Assembly: GCA_003427395.1 (NCBI GenBank)
Contig: BFEA01000181.1
Coordinates: forward strand, 1,021,442 to 1,075,856
DNA length: 54,415 nt
Origin: Chara braunii
Lineage: Eukaryota; Streptophyta; Charophyceae; Charales; Characeae
Direction: 5' to 3'
Every line of letters begins with the position of its first letter. Position 1 is the stretch's first letter. Below, piece by piece: positions 1 through 12,500 of the stretch. The notes below the pieces were generated by a model. That model was not told the DNA's origin and searched no databases. It saw only the letters and a program-made list of their open reading frames with translations. Made by a program: the position numbers and the translations under genes.

Positions 1-1516
1 TGCAACTCGGGTTATCTTACCGGACCATTATTACGAAACCCTCTCCGTATATTGTCAGGTTCCCCTGCTGACCAAAGTACGGGATTAAAATCACAGAGCC
101 AGTTAGCCTTCTACTCTAACTCTTACGCGCACGCGTATACACAGGTCTTGGCAAGGTACGAGAGTATCCTCCTATCGGTCTACTATAACCCGAACCTCGT
201 CCCAATCTTCCATTGAGAGCCTTCCATCTCGAGCTCCCTCGACCCCATCACTTGTTGAATAACAACGAGCGACGTTAGGGTCGAGACTCGAGAGGAGTTA
301 CGTATTTATGTAAAAAAAAACAAGAATATACCTTACTAGATAACCCCAACACTTATCATGAGGGCGCACAAAAGAACCAATTCAGAACAACAGCGATACC
401 GAAGAGAATCTTTAAACAAATTTTCATATGAAATAAAACATAAATGGTTACAATTAATTCCTTTAAGTCATAACTCAAGCATTAACCAACTATCACTTTT
501 ACTATTTACGAAGGATATAATACACATATGCCATATAGGTGGATACTCCCAACATGAGTCCAAAATGCAGTACAACCCATGATCAATAATATATACTTAC
601 AACAATAATCACAAGTCTGATAAACACAAATTATTTGTTATGATTGTAGTAAAAAAAATACGTATGCTTCAAAGATAACCAACATAAAACCAACTCAATT
701 GCCAGTCACATAACGAGATAAACCACAAGAACATATTTCATATTCTATAAGGCAAAAGTAAGACTAACAATGAGTAAATAAGATGATACAATTGTTACCC
801 CTTCAATTCTTAAGCGAAGCATATATTGCAGAGGGACGGTATAATCAGCATAAGATAACATCTTGACTCATGAGCCCCGCTCTAAAGATTAAGTCTCACC
901 GCATCGCTCTCTGATTCCAGCACTTGCACCTCACTAACCCTAATCATGGTCAGATGGACAACCCCATTCATCTTTATTAAGGTAACGAATAGCGAATTCA
1001 CATCCTTACAAATATGGTGACCCTACGTAACGGGAGACGAGCCTAGATCGCTACTCCAGATCCGACCTCACTAAGCAGTAGCTGTTCCACTTGGCCATCA
1101 TAGTTTTGGTAAGGTAGCAAGCCCCTTCCTCTCCTCTCAATAGATAATGTAGTTACTCTCCTATCATAGGAAAGTTAACAACACCCCACTAATGGACCAA
1201 GAATATAATTACGGCATGGGTCTCACTATCATCTTTGAAACTAATAACTGCTTCCTTAAGCTTCAACGAGGGAGTTACAATTCAAAAATGCACTTCCATT
1301 GAGGACAACTATACACGCTGACCTACTCCCTCGAGGAAGAACCACCTTCCCTAGGAGTGAGTCACCCCATTCACCTCTGGTCCCATGCCAGATGTGGGTT
1401 TCATGCAAAGTCTATGTCCTTTTTGAAAGGCAATCCCTACATACGTCATCAATCAAATATCAAACAAAATATGAAAAAACACATATGGCAACAATCAGAT
1501 AAACATTGTCATGAAA

Positions 1517-1562
<46 letters not shown>

Positions 1563-2316
1563 CACATACTTAAAACATAAGCCTCTCTTTAGGTTAGCCA
1601 AACCGTTAGCTAGGTAACCACTACTTCTTAAACTTTATCGATAGTAAGCCAGACAATCCTCAAATGACTCAACTCATTGTCAACTCACACCACCGAAGGG
1701 CCTAGGTACAATATTCATCGCAGTACCTATCGTATCTTAACTCAGACTGATCTCAAGGAAATACTTTGACCGTGTCGCTCATGTATCAGAAGCCTCCTCT
1801 AAAGTGACACTCTATTGACCAAGGGGGAGACGTCTCAGCTTAACGTCTTTACATCCCAAAGCAAGCTTACCATATAGCTCACCTAATAAGTCACTAGCCT
1901 CGTAGCTTTGACCGTTATCAACTGAGCTTGCTTCGGTAGTGGACATACCCAATAGTGCGGATGTTGCCTTAACTCAACCAAGGCTGCACCAGATATGCGA
2001 CGTATCGCCCGATTATCAAAAGATACTTCGGTTAATAAGGTGCTCACCGAGATCACTATTATATGCGTTAGAGTACTTAAGTGTATAGCCAAACACTTCC
2101 TTCCTCAAGTAAACCGCGCATACGCTAATAATCGACGCTTCACACTTAGGCCACAGTTTTAAGACATCTTCAACGATAATCAAGGTATCAAGCAATCGAC
2201 CTTATACCCCCGGAGAAAGCCTCTCATTTTTGCCTAGTTCTCACTTTTTCATACCCGGATGTCGTTCCACCAGGGATAACGGCAGGCAACCGTTATCCCC
2301 GGCAACGGCGCCACCC
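1..2316. other. Gene-free AT-rich sequence with a TA microsatellite
   Basis: No reading frame here has a recognisable protein or a convincing length. The stretch is AT-rich and contains a (TA)n microsatellite at about 1519-1560. I found no counterpart on the left side of block B, so the long-range duplication seems to start at its right edge. It may be the end of another repeat. Confidence 0.5.
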
Positions 2317-4125
2317 GTCGAGCGCATCAGTCCGGCACCGCACGGGGCAGCGCGGTACCCTCATGACCGCGTCATGCAGGAGTTGGTTTTAATCCTTGTC
2401 GCGAATATACATGGAGCTTCCGCAAGCCGCTCCGGCCGAGTGCGCCAGCCATACCTCTCGCAAACCCCTACGACAGATTAGGGCCTACGCGAGGCACAAC
2501 TTACCTCCACCTTACGGGAGCTGTCACCTCCCTTCGGTGGGCGTATCCCCACCGAGTTACCAGTCCACAGTACGAAAGTTGATCAGTTGCAATCGCAGAG
2601 GTGGACCAGCCGAGGGCGTTTTTCGTTTGCTGTAGCATAGGGGGTACGGGCGGTATTACACCTCTATCGAACCCGCACGCGAACCGGCATCTTGGGGGGC
2701 TGAGGTCCCAAGCGCGACTCGTCGCCGGTCGACTAGGACGCATCCCACACGACACGCGCACACCACTATAAAGAACATAAAAGTAAACACACACACACAC
2801 ACACGTACATATACATTTACACAACGACACTGAACAACAACGCGACAACGCTCCTAGTCCCTCGGTGACCATCCAATAACTCTCCGGTAAGGGAATCGGA
2901 TAGGCGTCGCACGAGAGACTTAGTACAAAACCGCGCGGGCGCCTGAATAACTCATATCGACTCGCAATGCAAGAGTACGCAAGCGGTCATGATGATGGTG
3001 TACTATGTAGTACCCATACTCATGCGGTCCTCATTAATCTCGAGGGTCGCATTCGACACTGAAGTGTCGGCTGACACGCGCCTTGAGGGATTGATCTCTC
3101 GACGTTGGACAACCTCCAAGTGCGGTTGAGAACCACACCTTCTTCTGCATCCTGCGGAGAGTGGGTGGTACACAGGTTCATACCTGTGGTGGCAATCGTC
3201 TCTTATGACCCTGGAGACCAGCTCCGTCACCTAGGGCCTGGAGAGAAATCAAGGGGTTTCACTTTGACGGTTGCCACGGACTACAACGTCCAACCATAGA
3301 AATTCTAAAGAGCAAAGACTAAAAAGGGGGTATCCCTTTTCTCTCGAAAAACATAATTAGTTTAACCCTTACGCGCGGTCACCATAGGCCGCGCGAAACA
3401 CTCAAGACATATATATTCACATATAAATAGAGGGTTGTAAATATGTGACGATCACTTCTCACAATCACAGTGGGGCTCCTCTCAGCTATATATATATATA
3501 TATACATATGTGTGTGAGTGCAGGCAGTCAAATCCAAAGTCTGAATCACCAAACATACCTGCAATCACATTAAAGATTCAACCAACAAGTCCAAGCACTA
3601 CACGGGGTCAACTTCAATCATTCTTTGCACTCACACCCCTTGCTTTTAGCCATGCAAGCCTTACTCTTGGTGCAACTCTAAAAAAAAAATACTCAGTACT
3701 TTTCTTTAAATGGCCATTCAAATAAAGTCCGGGTGAAAACACAACAAAATAATTCAAATCACAAGGCTAAAGCCTTTAGGTTGAGTGACAGGAGTGAATT
3801 GGAGCTGAATCGTAAACCGACGAATCGGCAACCGACCTGTTATTAGTGATAACAGAAGATGATCCTTGTAGGATCAAGCTTAATCTAGTCCAAATCCTGA
3901 ATCAATCGATCAAGAAGATCTGTAACACAAGACATGTCAATCCCCAAGCTAAATCTATAAGTCCGTGGAGAATAATCCCCATATCACGATCTTACTCAAA
4001 TCATCCCAATTAACTAAGACTAAGTCTACCTCTAAGCAAGTGCATAAAGAAAGGTAAACCTTAGCAGAATCTCCTCTATACAGAGTGGATCACCAGAACC
4101 GTCACCTGTCAAAATATAATCTAAC
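2317..4125. other. Non-coding 5' part of block A
   Basis: This region is conserved between blocks A and B, for example around 2375-2470 against 42950-43040 and 3440-3560 against 43985-44070, but I see no protein-coding pattern or known RNA gene. It carries an (AC)n run near 2789-2804 and a (TA)n run near 3488-3504. The strong conservation of the first 900 bases compared with what follows is worth noting. Confidence 0.5.
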
Positions 4126-4740
4126 TTTTTTAAACTAAGAAAATTTCGGCAGCGCTTCCTGTTGGAAAAGTGTCTTCTCAGAATTTATACTAACTCAAAT
4201 ATGAGAACAAGACGATCTCTAACTCTGAAAAGTCAAAATTTTGTCTAACTCCCTGAATTAGTAAAAATTTGGGCAGTACTTCCTTTAGAAAGGTAGAGTT
4301 CTGAGATTTGTACTAAGTCGGAAATGAACTTAGAAATAAGACATGAGTTCAACTAAGACAAAATTTAACTAACTCCTTAGATTTGTAGAAATTTCGGCAG
4401 CGCTTCCCGTAGATAAAGTGTTATTCCAAGATTTATACAAAGCGAAGTTCAAAATCTAAAATGAATCTGACTTCTCAAGGTCTACTTTTGTCTAACTCCT
4501 TAAAGTAGTAAAAATTTGGGCAGCACTCCCTTTAGAAAAAAAATATTCCATATTTTTACTACGCCAAAAAGTCAAAAAAGTGAGACTCCGAAAAATACAA
4601 AGTCTGACTAACTCCTCGGTTTTGTAGAAATTTCGGCAGCGCTTCCCGTAGAGAAAATGACTTACCAAGATTTATACAAGACCAATTATAATAAAAGACC
4701 CCAGAAAATGCGAAAATTGATCTAAGTAAAAAAAAACTTA
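4125..4740 (+). repeat. 122-bp tandem repeat, five units (block A)
   Basis: The motif AAATTTCGGCAGCGCTTCC, alternating with AAATTTGGGCAGCACTTCC-like versions, recurs at about 4141, 4264, 4389, 4511 and 4626, a spacing of 115-125 bp. Units alternate between the CGGCAGCGCTTCCCGTAG form and the GGGCAGCACTCCCTTTAG form, so the true unit may be a dimer of about 245 bp. Similar TTTCGGCAG motifs occur in LTRs of plant Ty3/gypsy elements (from memory), which hints that this part of the block derives from a long LTR. Confidence 0.75.
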
Positions 4741-4969
4741 GCTCAGAAAATGCAGGAATTATAGTTGACTCTTATAGATCCAGCACGTGGCGAGCAACTA
4801 AAGCAACTACCTATTAACTGAAACACAAACTAAGTAATGGCCTCACTCTGTTACATGCGCGTCAAACCACAAAGGTAAGTACTCTCACCATCCCAAGTCA
4901 GCCTAGACAAACAATAGTTTACAACCTTTCAATGCTTTGCCCCTTTATAACCAGCTTATATAGGGCATA

Positions 4970-5790
4970 AAGTCATGCCACCCAAACTTATGGGACATGC
5001 CTAACTTAGTCATTAAGTATACACAAAACAGAGGGCACAACTACTTCTCTCTTCTTTGAGCATATGACTAGGTCACCCTAGTCGCCCTAAACTGTTTAAA
5101 TATTCAAGTTATATATACCTCTTTGAACTTAATCTTCAAAGTGGGCGTAGGACTGAGTCATTCATCTTAGGAACAATGCTCAGCCGGCCCAAGTTACCTT
5201 CAGTTATACTCTTAGTTATACTCTCTTCAGATTGTGATAGGGCTATAGTCAGACCACCCAAACTTATGAGACCCTGCCTGATTAGCCTGTACATAGATAA
5301 GATAGTAATAGAATATAGCCAAGTTGTAACCTTTGGGTTCCAGCATGTGCAAGGCCTTGAGTCAGACCACCTGAACTTACAGAACAGTCTGACTCTCGGC
5401 TTGGTTCGTTTCTCTCTGATTCAATCTGTGTGTGGCATTGGGCTAGATCACCTGAACTTATAGAATGATCTGCCCTCTGTCAAGTTCATTTCTTCAAAAT
5501 AAAAGCAGGAAGAGGCTGAGCCACCTAAACTTATATAATGGTTCAAACCTCCTCGTTCAGAACCAAATAAACAAAGAAAACCCCAAAATAAACAAGGCAA
5601 CCAAGACACCTAAACTTACAGAATGCACTTGGCCCCTGTAAAGTCAATCACAATTAGCCCTCGCAAGTCAGAGCAACCAGACCACCTAAACTTATAGAAT
5701 GTTTTGACTCTCCATGCAATCGAAAAGAAACGTAGCATTGGACCCTCCTAAACTTATGAAACTTGACCAGCATTAATGACCCAGTCAAAC
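4970..5790 (+). repeat. Hairpin array A: constant loop, variable paired stems
   Basis: Seven to eight units share a loop of the type CACCTAAACTTATAGAAT but have different stems. Clear pairs: AAGTCATGC (4970) with GCCTAACTT (4999), 7 of 9; AGTCAGAC (5247) with GCCTGATT (5276), 7 of 8 counting a wobble; GAGTCAGAC (5359-5367) with GTCTGACTC (5387-5395), 9 of 9; GGGC-T-AGATC (5440) with GATCTGCCC (5467-5475), 9 pairs and one bulge; GAGG-C-TGAGCC (5512-5522) with GGTTCA-AA-CCTC (5540-5551), 10 pairs; CCAAG (5601) with CTTGG (5628). Units at 5677 and 5738 pair poorly. A unit at 5153-5183 has the block B type of loop with CTGAG/CTCAG. Spacers between units are unique. Function unknown. Confidence 0.75.
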
Positions 5791-8700
5791 CTCATGCAAT
5801 ACTGTCTTTCTCCTAACCTTTCTCAAGATGCATTCCCTTTTTACAATCTTCTTTTGGACAATCAACAAACCTGGAACTCAGATTGCCCAAACATTCCTTT
5901 ATTTTATCTGATTCATCTCCTCAAAATCAAACAACAAGTCAAAGTAGGGTTGCACACCATATTCTCAGTCAAACATGCAATGGGTAATACAGATAGGGGT
6001 TATATTGGGTATATAGAAAGAAAGCAAAAGTTACCTTTCAATTCCTTGCATGTAGAGCTCCCGCAATCGGTGGGTTAACTCCCCACAGAGTCTTGTTGCG
6101 GTCCTACGGGTTGCAACCCCGCCTGCCGCCTTCCTCTCAGACTTGGATCAGACTTCAAGTTAGAGTAAAAAGGGCAGAGGGAGAAGCATTAAGTCTCTCA
6201 GATACTAGAATGGTGCACTCAGACTCGCGGGAGACGGCCTTGTTTCCTTAATGCGCCTGAGGGCCCCACAATGGTGGCCAAAGCGTAGTTGTCGCATGGT
6301 CAAGCAGAAGTCAAGTTATCCATGTCGACCTTCTGACAACCTTCCGATTTGCAACAATATACTCATATAACAACCCAACCGCCCCTCCAGGCTATCCCAT
6401 ACAGCAAAAACGAGAAGCATGCTTGTTAGTAAGCAATCCTGCAGCCCCCATGATTGTTTGCTGCGCCCGCCCAACAAGTCGAGTACCGTGTTGGCCGGGC
6501 CGTATTTCAACTGGTTGCGGTGTCAAAACCCAAGTATTATCATGTCGCGGTTAGTGGCATACACCCCTAGCCTTGGTCAAGCGCCACAGCAATACATGGT
6601 GTCACAACAACCCTCAGTCACAGCGGTACATCAACTCCTTGATGAAGGCGTTCAGCAACGTGCAGCTCCCCACTTCCCGGTACGTCAGCCAACCGCTAGA
6701 GTTTATCCTACCTCACTCCGGTCTCCCTTCTTGTGCCAATGGTTGGATGGTCGCACACTAGTTGATCGGTGATTTCTTCAGCTCACAGTTCTTCCTTGGT
6801 CACTCCACTCGGCAAGATGAACCAACAAGCAAAAGTCCTGCCCTGCTGTTTCGCCCGCAGTCAGTCGTCGGGTGTGATGAACAACTCCTTAGCTGCAGTC
6901 CCTGCGGTTGGTCTCACTCTGCTCACTCCCTTGGCTGACAGGTGGGCAGCGCGCTGAGCATCAGGTAAGTCTTCAAACTCTCGGCTAGCCTCACTCCACT
7001 GCCATCGACCAGGTAAGCATCGCCCAGAGTAGCTGGTGAGTCCTCGCCCTTACAACTCATCTCCCATACTTCAGTTCATCGAGAGGATGGGCAATCGTAC
7101 AAGCTACATGCAGATCCTCGCATCGAAGCACGTGTAGATACTCCGCCCATGCGTCGCTCCCTACCACTCCGTATAGTAGAGTTTGTCTGTGACTTCGACA
7201 GCGGCAGAGCCGGGCCGACCCTACCCCGTGCTTTGTGGTTTGCCCTCACTAGCTTTGTGTAGCTTGACGGAGTGCGTAGTGGCCGATAGGTAGTTCCCTG
7301 TCCTCGTAGCCAGGCTCTCGCCCCATTGCCAGTTCCACCTTGTTCAGCGAGGTTAGCGGGTAACTACTTCATCGATAGGATGAGCAACACACCGAGCCAC
7401 AGGTAAGTCTCCAACCTCGCTCCCCGCCGGCCGTAACTCCCGTAACAGTGAAGAACTAGACCGAACGGATCTTTACCTGAGATGAGGCTAGGTACATCAG
7501 CATCTTGCCATCCTCCTCTTCCGGCGCAACCTTTACCCATCGTATCCCAAGAACCAAACATTAACACTGAAAACTAACACCATAGTCCATCTCGCCTCCC
7601 TAAGAATTATAGGATTTGGACTTGACCCTTCTGGAATCCGTTAAGGAACAAAAACGTATGACTGTTTTTGCCTTCTTCTTCCTCTCCTTCCGCCATAACT
7701 CCGCGCAACCTCTTTCTCACTAATGCCTTATCTGCTAACTTTCTAACCAATCTGCCTTCAGATTCGGGGTCGCCCACCCCAAAAACCCCTGTTTCAAATC
7801 CTTCCCCGCCCGATTTCGTCGAGAAACGAGCGCTCGACATACTTTTTCATTATTCCTCTTCCTCGTTCCTGCCATCTCCCGCGCACACGTTTTCGTACTA
7901 AGCTCTAACTCCACTAACTTTCGCTCTGTTCTGACTGCAGATTCGGACTCACCAACCCTCAAATCCCCCAATTCGATCCTCTACCCACCTCAACCCATGA
8001 GGTATCACACGATCTTCCTCCTTCCTACTGCGCCCAAGCCTTTCATTCCGCCATCTTCGACTCCGTTCGTACCTGGCGCGCTAATCCGTTCGGGTTCATC
8101 CCTTCTTCCTGCGCTCACCGGCTGCTCTGGCCGCACCGCCTCGCCTACCACTGTGCCTGCCTTGCTGCCTCAGCACTCCTGTTTTCTCTTACCTTCTGCT
8201 ATAGTAGCTTCCCTCCACCGCCTGCTCCATTTCTGCATGTACCTGGCACCGACTTGCGCCCGCATTCATCCCCTCTTCTCGGCTCTCCGTACCTTTTCGT
8301 GCCCTGCTGCATGCCGCCTCCGTTCTCCCTCTGCACGCCGCCTCCCGTAGTGCTCCACCCTGCCTTCTTCTGGTCGTAGCGCTTGGTTCTACGGCCGAGC
8401 GCAAAGTTGTTCTACAACTCCCCCTCACAGCAGTGCTCAGCTCCGCCTTGCTTCGCCCGCGGCTGTGCTGCCTGCCTTCCCCTCTTCGCCGACCTCGTTC
8501 CCTGCTCGCTGCCGCGGATGCAACATCCGACCACAGTGGCCCCACAACGCTCAACATGGTCTGGTCAACCTTTCCTTCGGCGATAGCCCAAGAATGGTCG
8601 ATTACCAGACGACCAACAAGTCTTTCGCCTCTACACTCTGTCCGCCGAGCAGTGTGGCTAGTTGGCTTCGCTGCCAGCCTGCTACGGCCCCCCTTGCCCT

Positions 8701-8873
8701 GTGCTCCACTCTGGCTGAGCCCACCACCACCTCGGGCCCCCAATGGCCAAACTCCCGCTCAAACAGCTGGCCGCAGGACTAAGGGCGCGGCTTGTTGTAA
8801 GGCCTATGCGTGGGCCTTGGTGAACTGGGTCCGGGACGACCTTCGGTGGTAGTGGCAAATATTCAAATGAGAG
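5790..8873. other. Non-coding block A sequence with repeated splice-donor-like motifs
   Basis: No protein is recognised. Sequence at 6060-6330 matches 47540-47790 in block B closely. Perfect or near-perfect splice-donor words (CAGGTAAG) occur near 6963, 7012 and 7393, the first and last continuing as GTAAGTCT. The frames between 7600 and 8850 are C-rich and open on several strands, which looks like composition rather than coding. Confidence 0.4.
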
Positions 8874-8881
8874 CTTTGAAG
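8874..8881 (+). repeat. Target site duplication, transposon copy 1, left
   Basis: CTTTGAAG directly precedes the terminal CTGGGTAG and is repeated exactly after the right end at 9551-9558. Confidence 0.85.
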
Positions 8882-8948
8882 CTGGGTAGCACCCCGTACG
8901 TGTACGTAGTGCGTACGCGTACAAACCCAAAATCGCTCGAACACTTAC

Positions 8949-8984
<36 letters not shown>

Positions 8985-9550
8985 AATCCAAAAAATCTGA
9001 AAAACAGTATGTTGTGCAGAATAATGATACAAACAACATTTTCCTGGGAGTCATACCCGAATTCCAAACCAAGCTCGATTTAAAAATAAAAAACCTTAAC
9101 AAATTTAAAAATTATTTTTAAATAAATTATTATGATAATTTTACCTTTTTTTTAGTTTTTAATTTCTTACTTGAGTTTGGTTGGGAATTCGGGGATAACT
9201 CCCAGGCAAATGTTGTTTGTATCACGTTTCTGCATAACATATATTTGTTATAGAAGTTTGTTTTTACTTTTGTGTATTTTTTTTCCTGTTTATTTTTAAT
9301 TATTTTAATTTATTTGTTTTTTGTGTCGAGATTGGTACAAAATTTTGAGATTGGTTTCAGGCAAAAGTTGTTTGAAATATCATTTTGCATAACATACGTT
9401 TTTTGCAGATTTTTTCGACGACGTTTTTTTTTTTTTTTTTTTTTACGTATTCCCACGTACGGGAGTATGTGTACGTGCGTATATGTCGCGTACAGGAATA
9501 CGTGTACGGTTGTGCGAGGAACCCGCGTACACGTACACCGTTCTACCCAG
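8882..9550. mobile_element. 669-bp inverted-repeat DNA transposon, copy 1 (non-autonomous)
   Basis: The ends are inverted repeats: CTGGGTAGCACC at the left and a matching CTACCCAG at the right. The element is flanked by a perfect 8-bp direct repeat, CTTTGAAG, at 8874-8881 and 9551-9558. Both subterminal zones are packed with GTACGTGTAC and CGTACGCGTAC-like words. Inside, a segment containing CAAACAACATTTTCCTGGGA (about 9030) recurs in inverse orientation near 9195-9230, giving a foldback layout, with a poorer third copy near 9380. Poly-A at 8951 and poly-T at 9425 lie just inside the ends. There is no transposase, so it would need one supplied in trans. An 8-bp duplication fits hAT or P superfamilies; the superfamily is not decided. 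Confidence 0.85.
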
Positions 9551-9558
9551 CTTTGAAG
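9551..9558 (+). repeat. Target site duplication, transposon copy 1, right
   Basis: CTTTGAAG follows the terminal CTACCCAG and is identical to 8874-8881. Confidence 0.85.
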
Positions 9559-12500
9559 TTCAAAGTGGAGAAGGGTTTCTTACGACCCGCGGCTGGCCGT
9601 GGCGCCGCTGAGGCCTCCCAACAACGCCCCGGACCGCTTCGCTTTACTGCACCGGATACGATCCACCATCTTCCGATTTTCAATTGGCCTGCTCACATTC
9701 GAACCTCCCACAACAGATAGTGGTTGGCGGACGGCACATCCGCAGAAGGGTTCCCGCCACTCAGGTTTCTTCCGCCTCGTGGGCTAATTACCCGCCTGCT
9801 CGCATGCACCTCAGACTCCTCGTCCCAGTTTAGAAGACTTTTACCAACATCCCGAACACGCAGGGATTCAAACGGGCCCGCCAAAAACAAGCGCGTACTC
9901 AATGTCCTTGACTACCGCGACAACCACTAAATCCGGCGTTGCGCCCAAGTCAACGAGATGCCGGAACAAGGATTAAATAAATATAATAAGGCAATAAAAA
10001 AATACACATATTTATAATTTTTTAACTGTCAGCATACAACGGGCGAGGGAAGGAAAATGCTAGTACCGTTCCAGCGTCGCCGACCGCAAAACCAAGGGAG
10101 ATAGGCCGTCGGGCCCTCCGCGCTACCCTAATATTCCTGCGCCGTCGCCGCTAAATCTCGACCCCTGAATCTCTCCGATAAAAGTCGGACGTCGTAACCA
10201 CTTGTGCTAGGCCTAAGTCTTGGTCTAGCTCCGACGGACATCTAAAATTAAACCAATACTGTGCGACGCCCAGACCTACCACATATGCGTCAAAGCCCCC
10301 TCGTTGTCGATGTCGTCCTCCGTACGTGCGTATAGGTTACAGGAGAGCACATCAATCAACGAGATATAAATCTTTTTAATCCTTATTTAATCAAAAACTG
10401 AAATCTGGTCGGTGATCACACTGACTCTTCAATCATCAACAAATTAAAAAATATCACGAGCGCCTCAAATCCGCGCGCCCACACACTCTTTATTCTAGTA
10501 AACCATCTTGTCAACGTAAACGACAGGCACAACCACGACTCGCGCGAAACACTTAATCTTTAAACCAAACTTATTTCTGTCGTTTTGCAAAAACCAGGGC
10601 GGATACCCTTGTAAGGGTATTCGCACCGACAACGTCACCGTGGAGGCTGTCGGAGACTAGATGGGCCCAAATAAAAATAGTTGAAACTTCAAATAAAAAT
10701 AGTTGAAACTTGGGACGCGTGCCGGCGGGACCAACGCCGGGACTAAAAAATAGAACGGGCAGGAGAATATAGCGGGGACTTGAATAGTCCCAAGAGAACC
10801 ATGAGCTAGCAAAAGAAGAGGAGTGTGCAAGCAAGTAGTGTCGTAAAGATCGAGATCTTGACGGTGAAAAATATCAGCCAATGCGAGTGCAAAAGTGAAA
10901 GAGCCTAAGAAGAGAATGTTAGGAGGCAAAAATGAGATAAAAAGGGTGAAGGAGAGGTTGCCCAACAGTCTGAGATATCATGGACTAGCAAGGCACAAGG
11001 AAATAGAGCCTCAATGGGCTCTATGCAAAAAACAAGCTACCAAGGAAAAACCGGAGCACAAGGAGGCTCAAAAATAAGAAACCGGAGGCAAACAGGAGCC
11101 CCACATAAGCATGGGGGCTCCATTATTGCAATCCGAGTTACAACAGCCAACTGTTGGTCATGAATCTGGCCTTGAATGAGGTCCTAAGGCCTAGAAAAAG
11201 AGTGCTCAACAGTTTGGCACTTGTCACAACAGATATAAAAGAAAAAATAGAGAAAAATGAAAGAAAAATGAGGGTGGATGGGACAAAGAGGGAGAAAAAG
11301 GGGGAGGAGAACGTGTCGGCCAGTTAGGAATGGCACAATAGGGACAGATAGGTCCCTACTGTGACCCCATCGCTCCAGCTTTGGTGGAGGGCAATCCGGA
11401 TTGCAGAGATAATGCCCCAAAGGCATTATCCGAGCAATATCTGAATTAAAAAAAAAAACAAAAATTGGCAAAAATGCAAAAAGGAGTCGACCGTTTTTTT
11501 TGTGAGCCATGGATTTGAGATCAGATCTCATGGTAGAGAGCACATGGCCGTTTTTTGTGGGGCCAGCTTAAACGGCCAACTACGGAATGAGTTGCCAACC
11601 CAAAACGGAAAGAAACAAAAGAAGGAAAATGTCGAAACTAAGCATTTGGCCCGAAAAGAAGACCAGGTGAACCGAAAATTGAAAAAGTGAGCATAGGGAC
11701 TCAAAATTGAATCAAGGACCACTTGGGGGTAGCTCGGAATTATGTTGGTCTTGGATCTCAGCCAGATCCAAGGTTGAGATTGATCCGAGACTTGGGAAAA
11801 TATCTTGGCCTACCCAAAATATGGTAAGAGCAGCAAAAAGTAAGAAAAATGTTAAAAAAGGCATTTTTCTTCCAAGTAAGGCTGCCCCTTCAGCATTTGG
11901 ACTCAAGGGGGAAGTATTTGAAAAGGAAAAGGAGGCTGAAGGAGGCCAAGAGGCAATTCAAGTTGGTACCAACCACTCAGACTGCATGTACTTGGCCAAA
12001 ATGAGACTTACGTACCCCCGGAGAAGCCTAGTGGTGAGATTTTGTCTTGGGGGTACCTAGGTTCACTTGGAGGCACATGGGGAGGCTCATGGGCTGGCCG
12101 GTACTCCGGTTTCAGCCTACATAACCTGAGGGAGCAGTCCGCCACACGCACATTTGCATGAGTATCCATGCTGCCCAAGTGAGCTCATAGGAACACTCTA
12201 CTCACTTGGAGTGAGAGGAGGGGAACCGCTGCATGCTGGGAGCCTTGGAGGAGGCTGTGACCTAGTAGAAGTTGCCATTGGAGCTAGTGTGGGTAGTAGA
12301 GACTCAAGAGGGTGGTCCGCCATAGGCCCCAGGCTGTGGGAGAGAGGGAGAGGCTTGGAGGAGCTGATCTAACCCTCCTAGATGGGATGACTCCATAGCC
12401 TTGGGAGTGAGAGTTTGCCATAGTCAAAGGAAGTCTGAGAAACGGAGGAGATGAGGGTTTGAGGAAGAAGAGAGTCATAACTAAGTGAGGAGGAGGGAGC

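Noticed and set aside
2317-3300. Possible rRNA or tRNA genes in the strongly conserved GC-rich part of the blocks
   Set aside because: No rRNA core sequences or cloverleaf with A and B boxes could be recognised.
8189-8852. Overlapping open frames of 100-180 residues on both strands
   Set aside because: Open on several frames at once because of C-rich composition; no recognisable domain.
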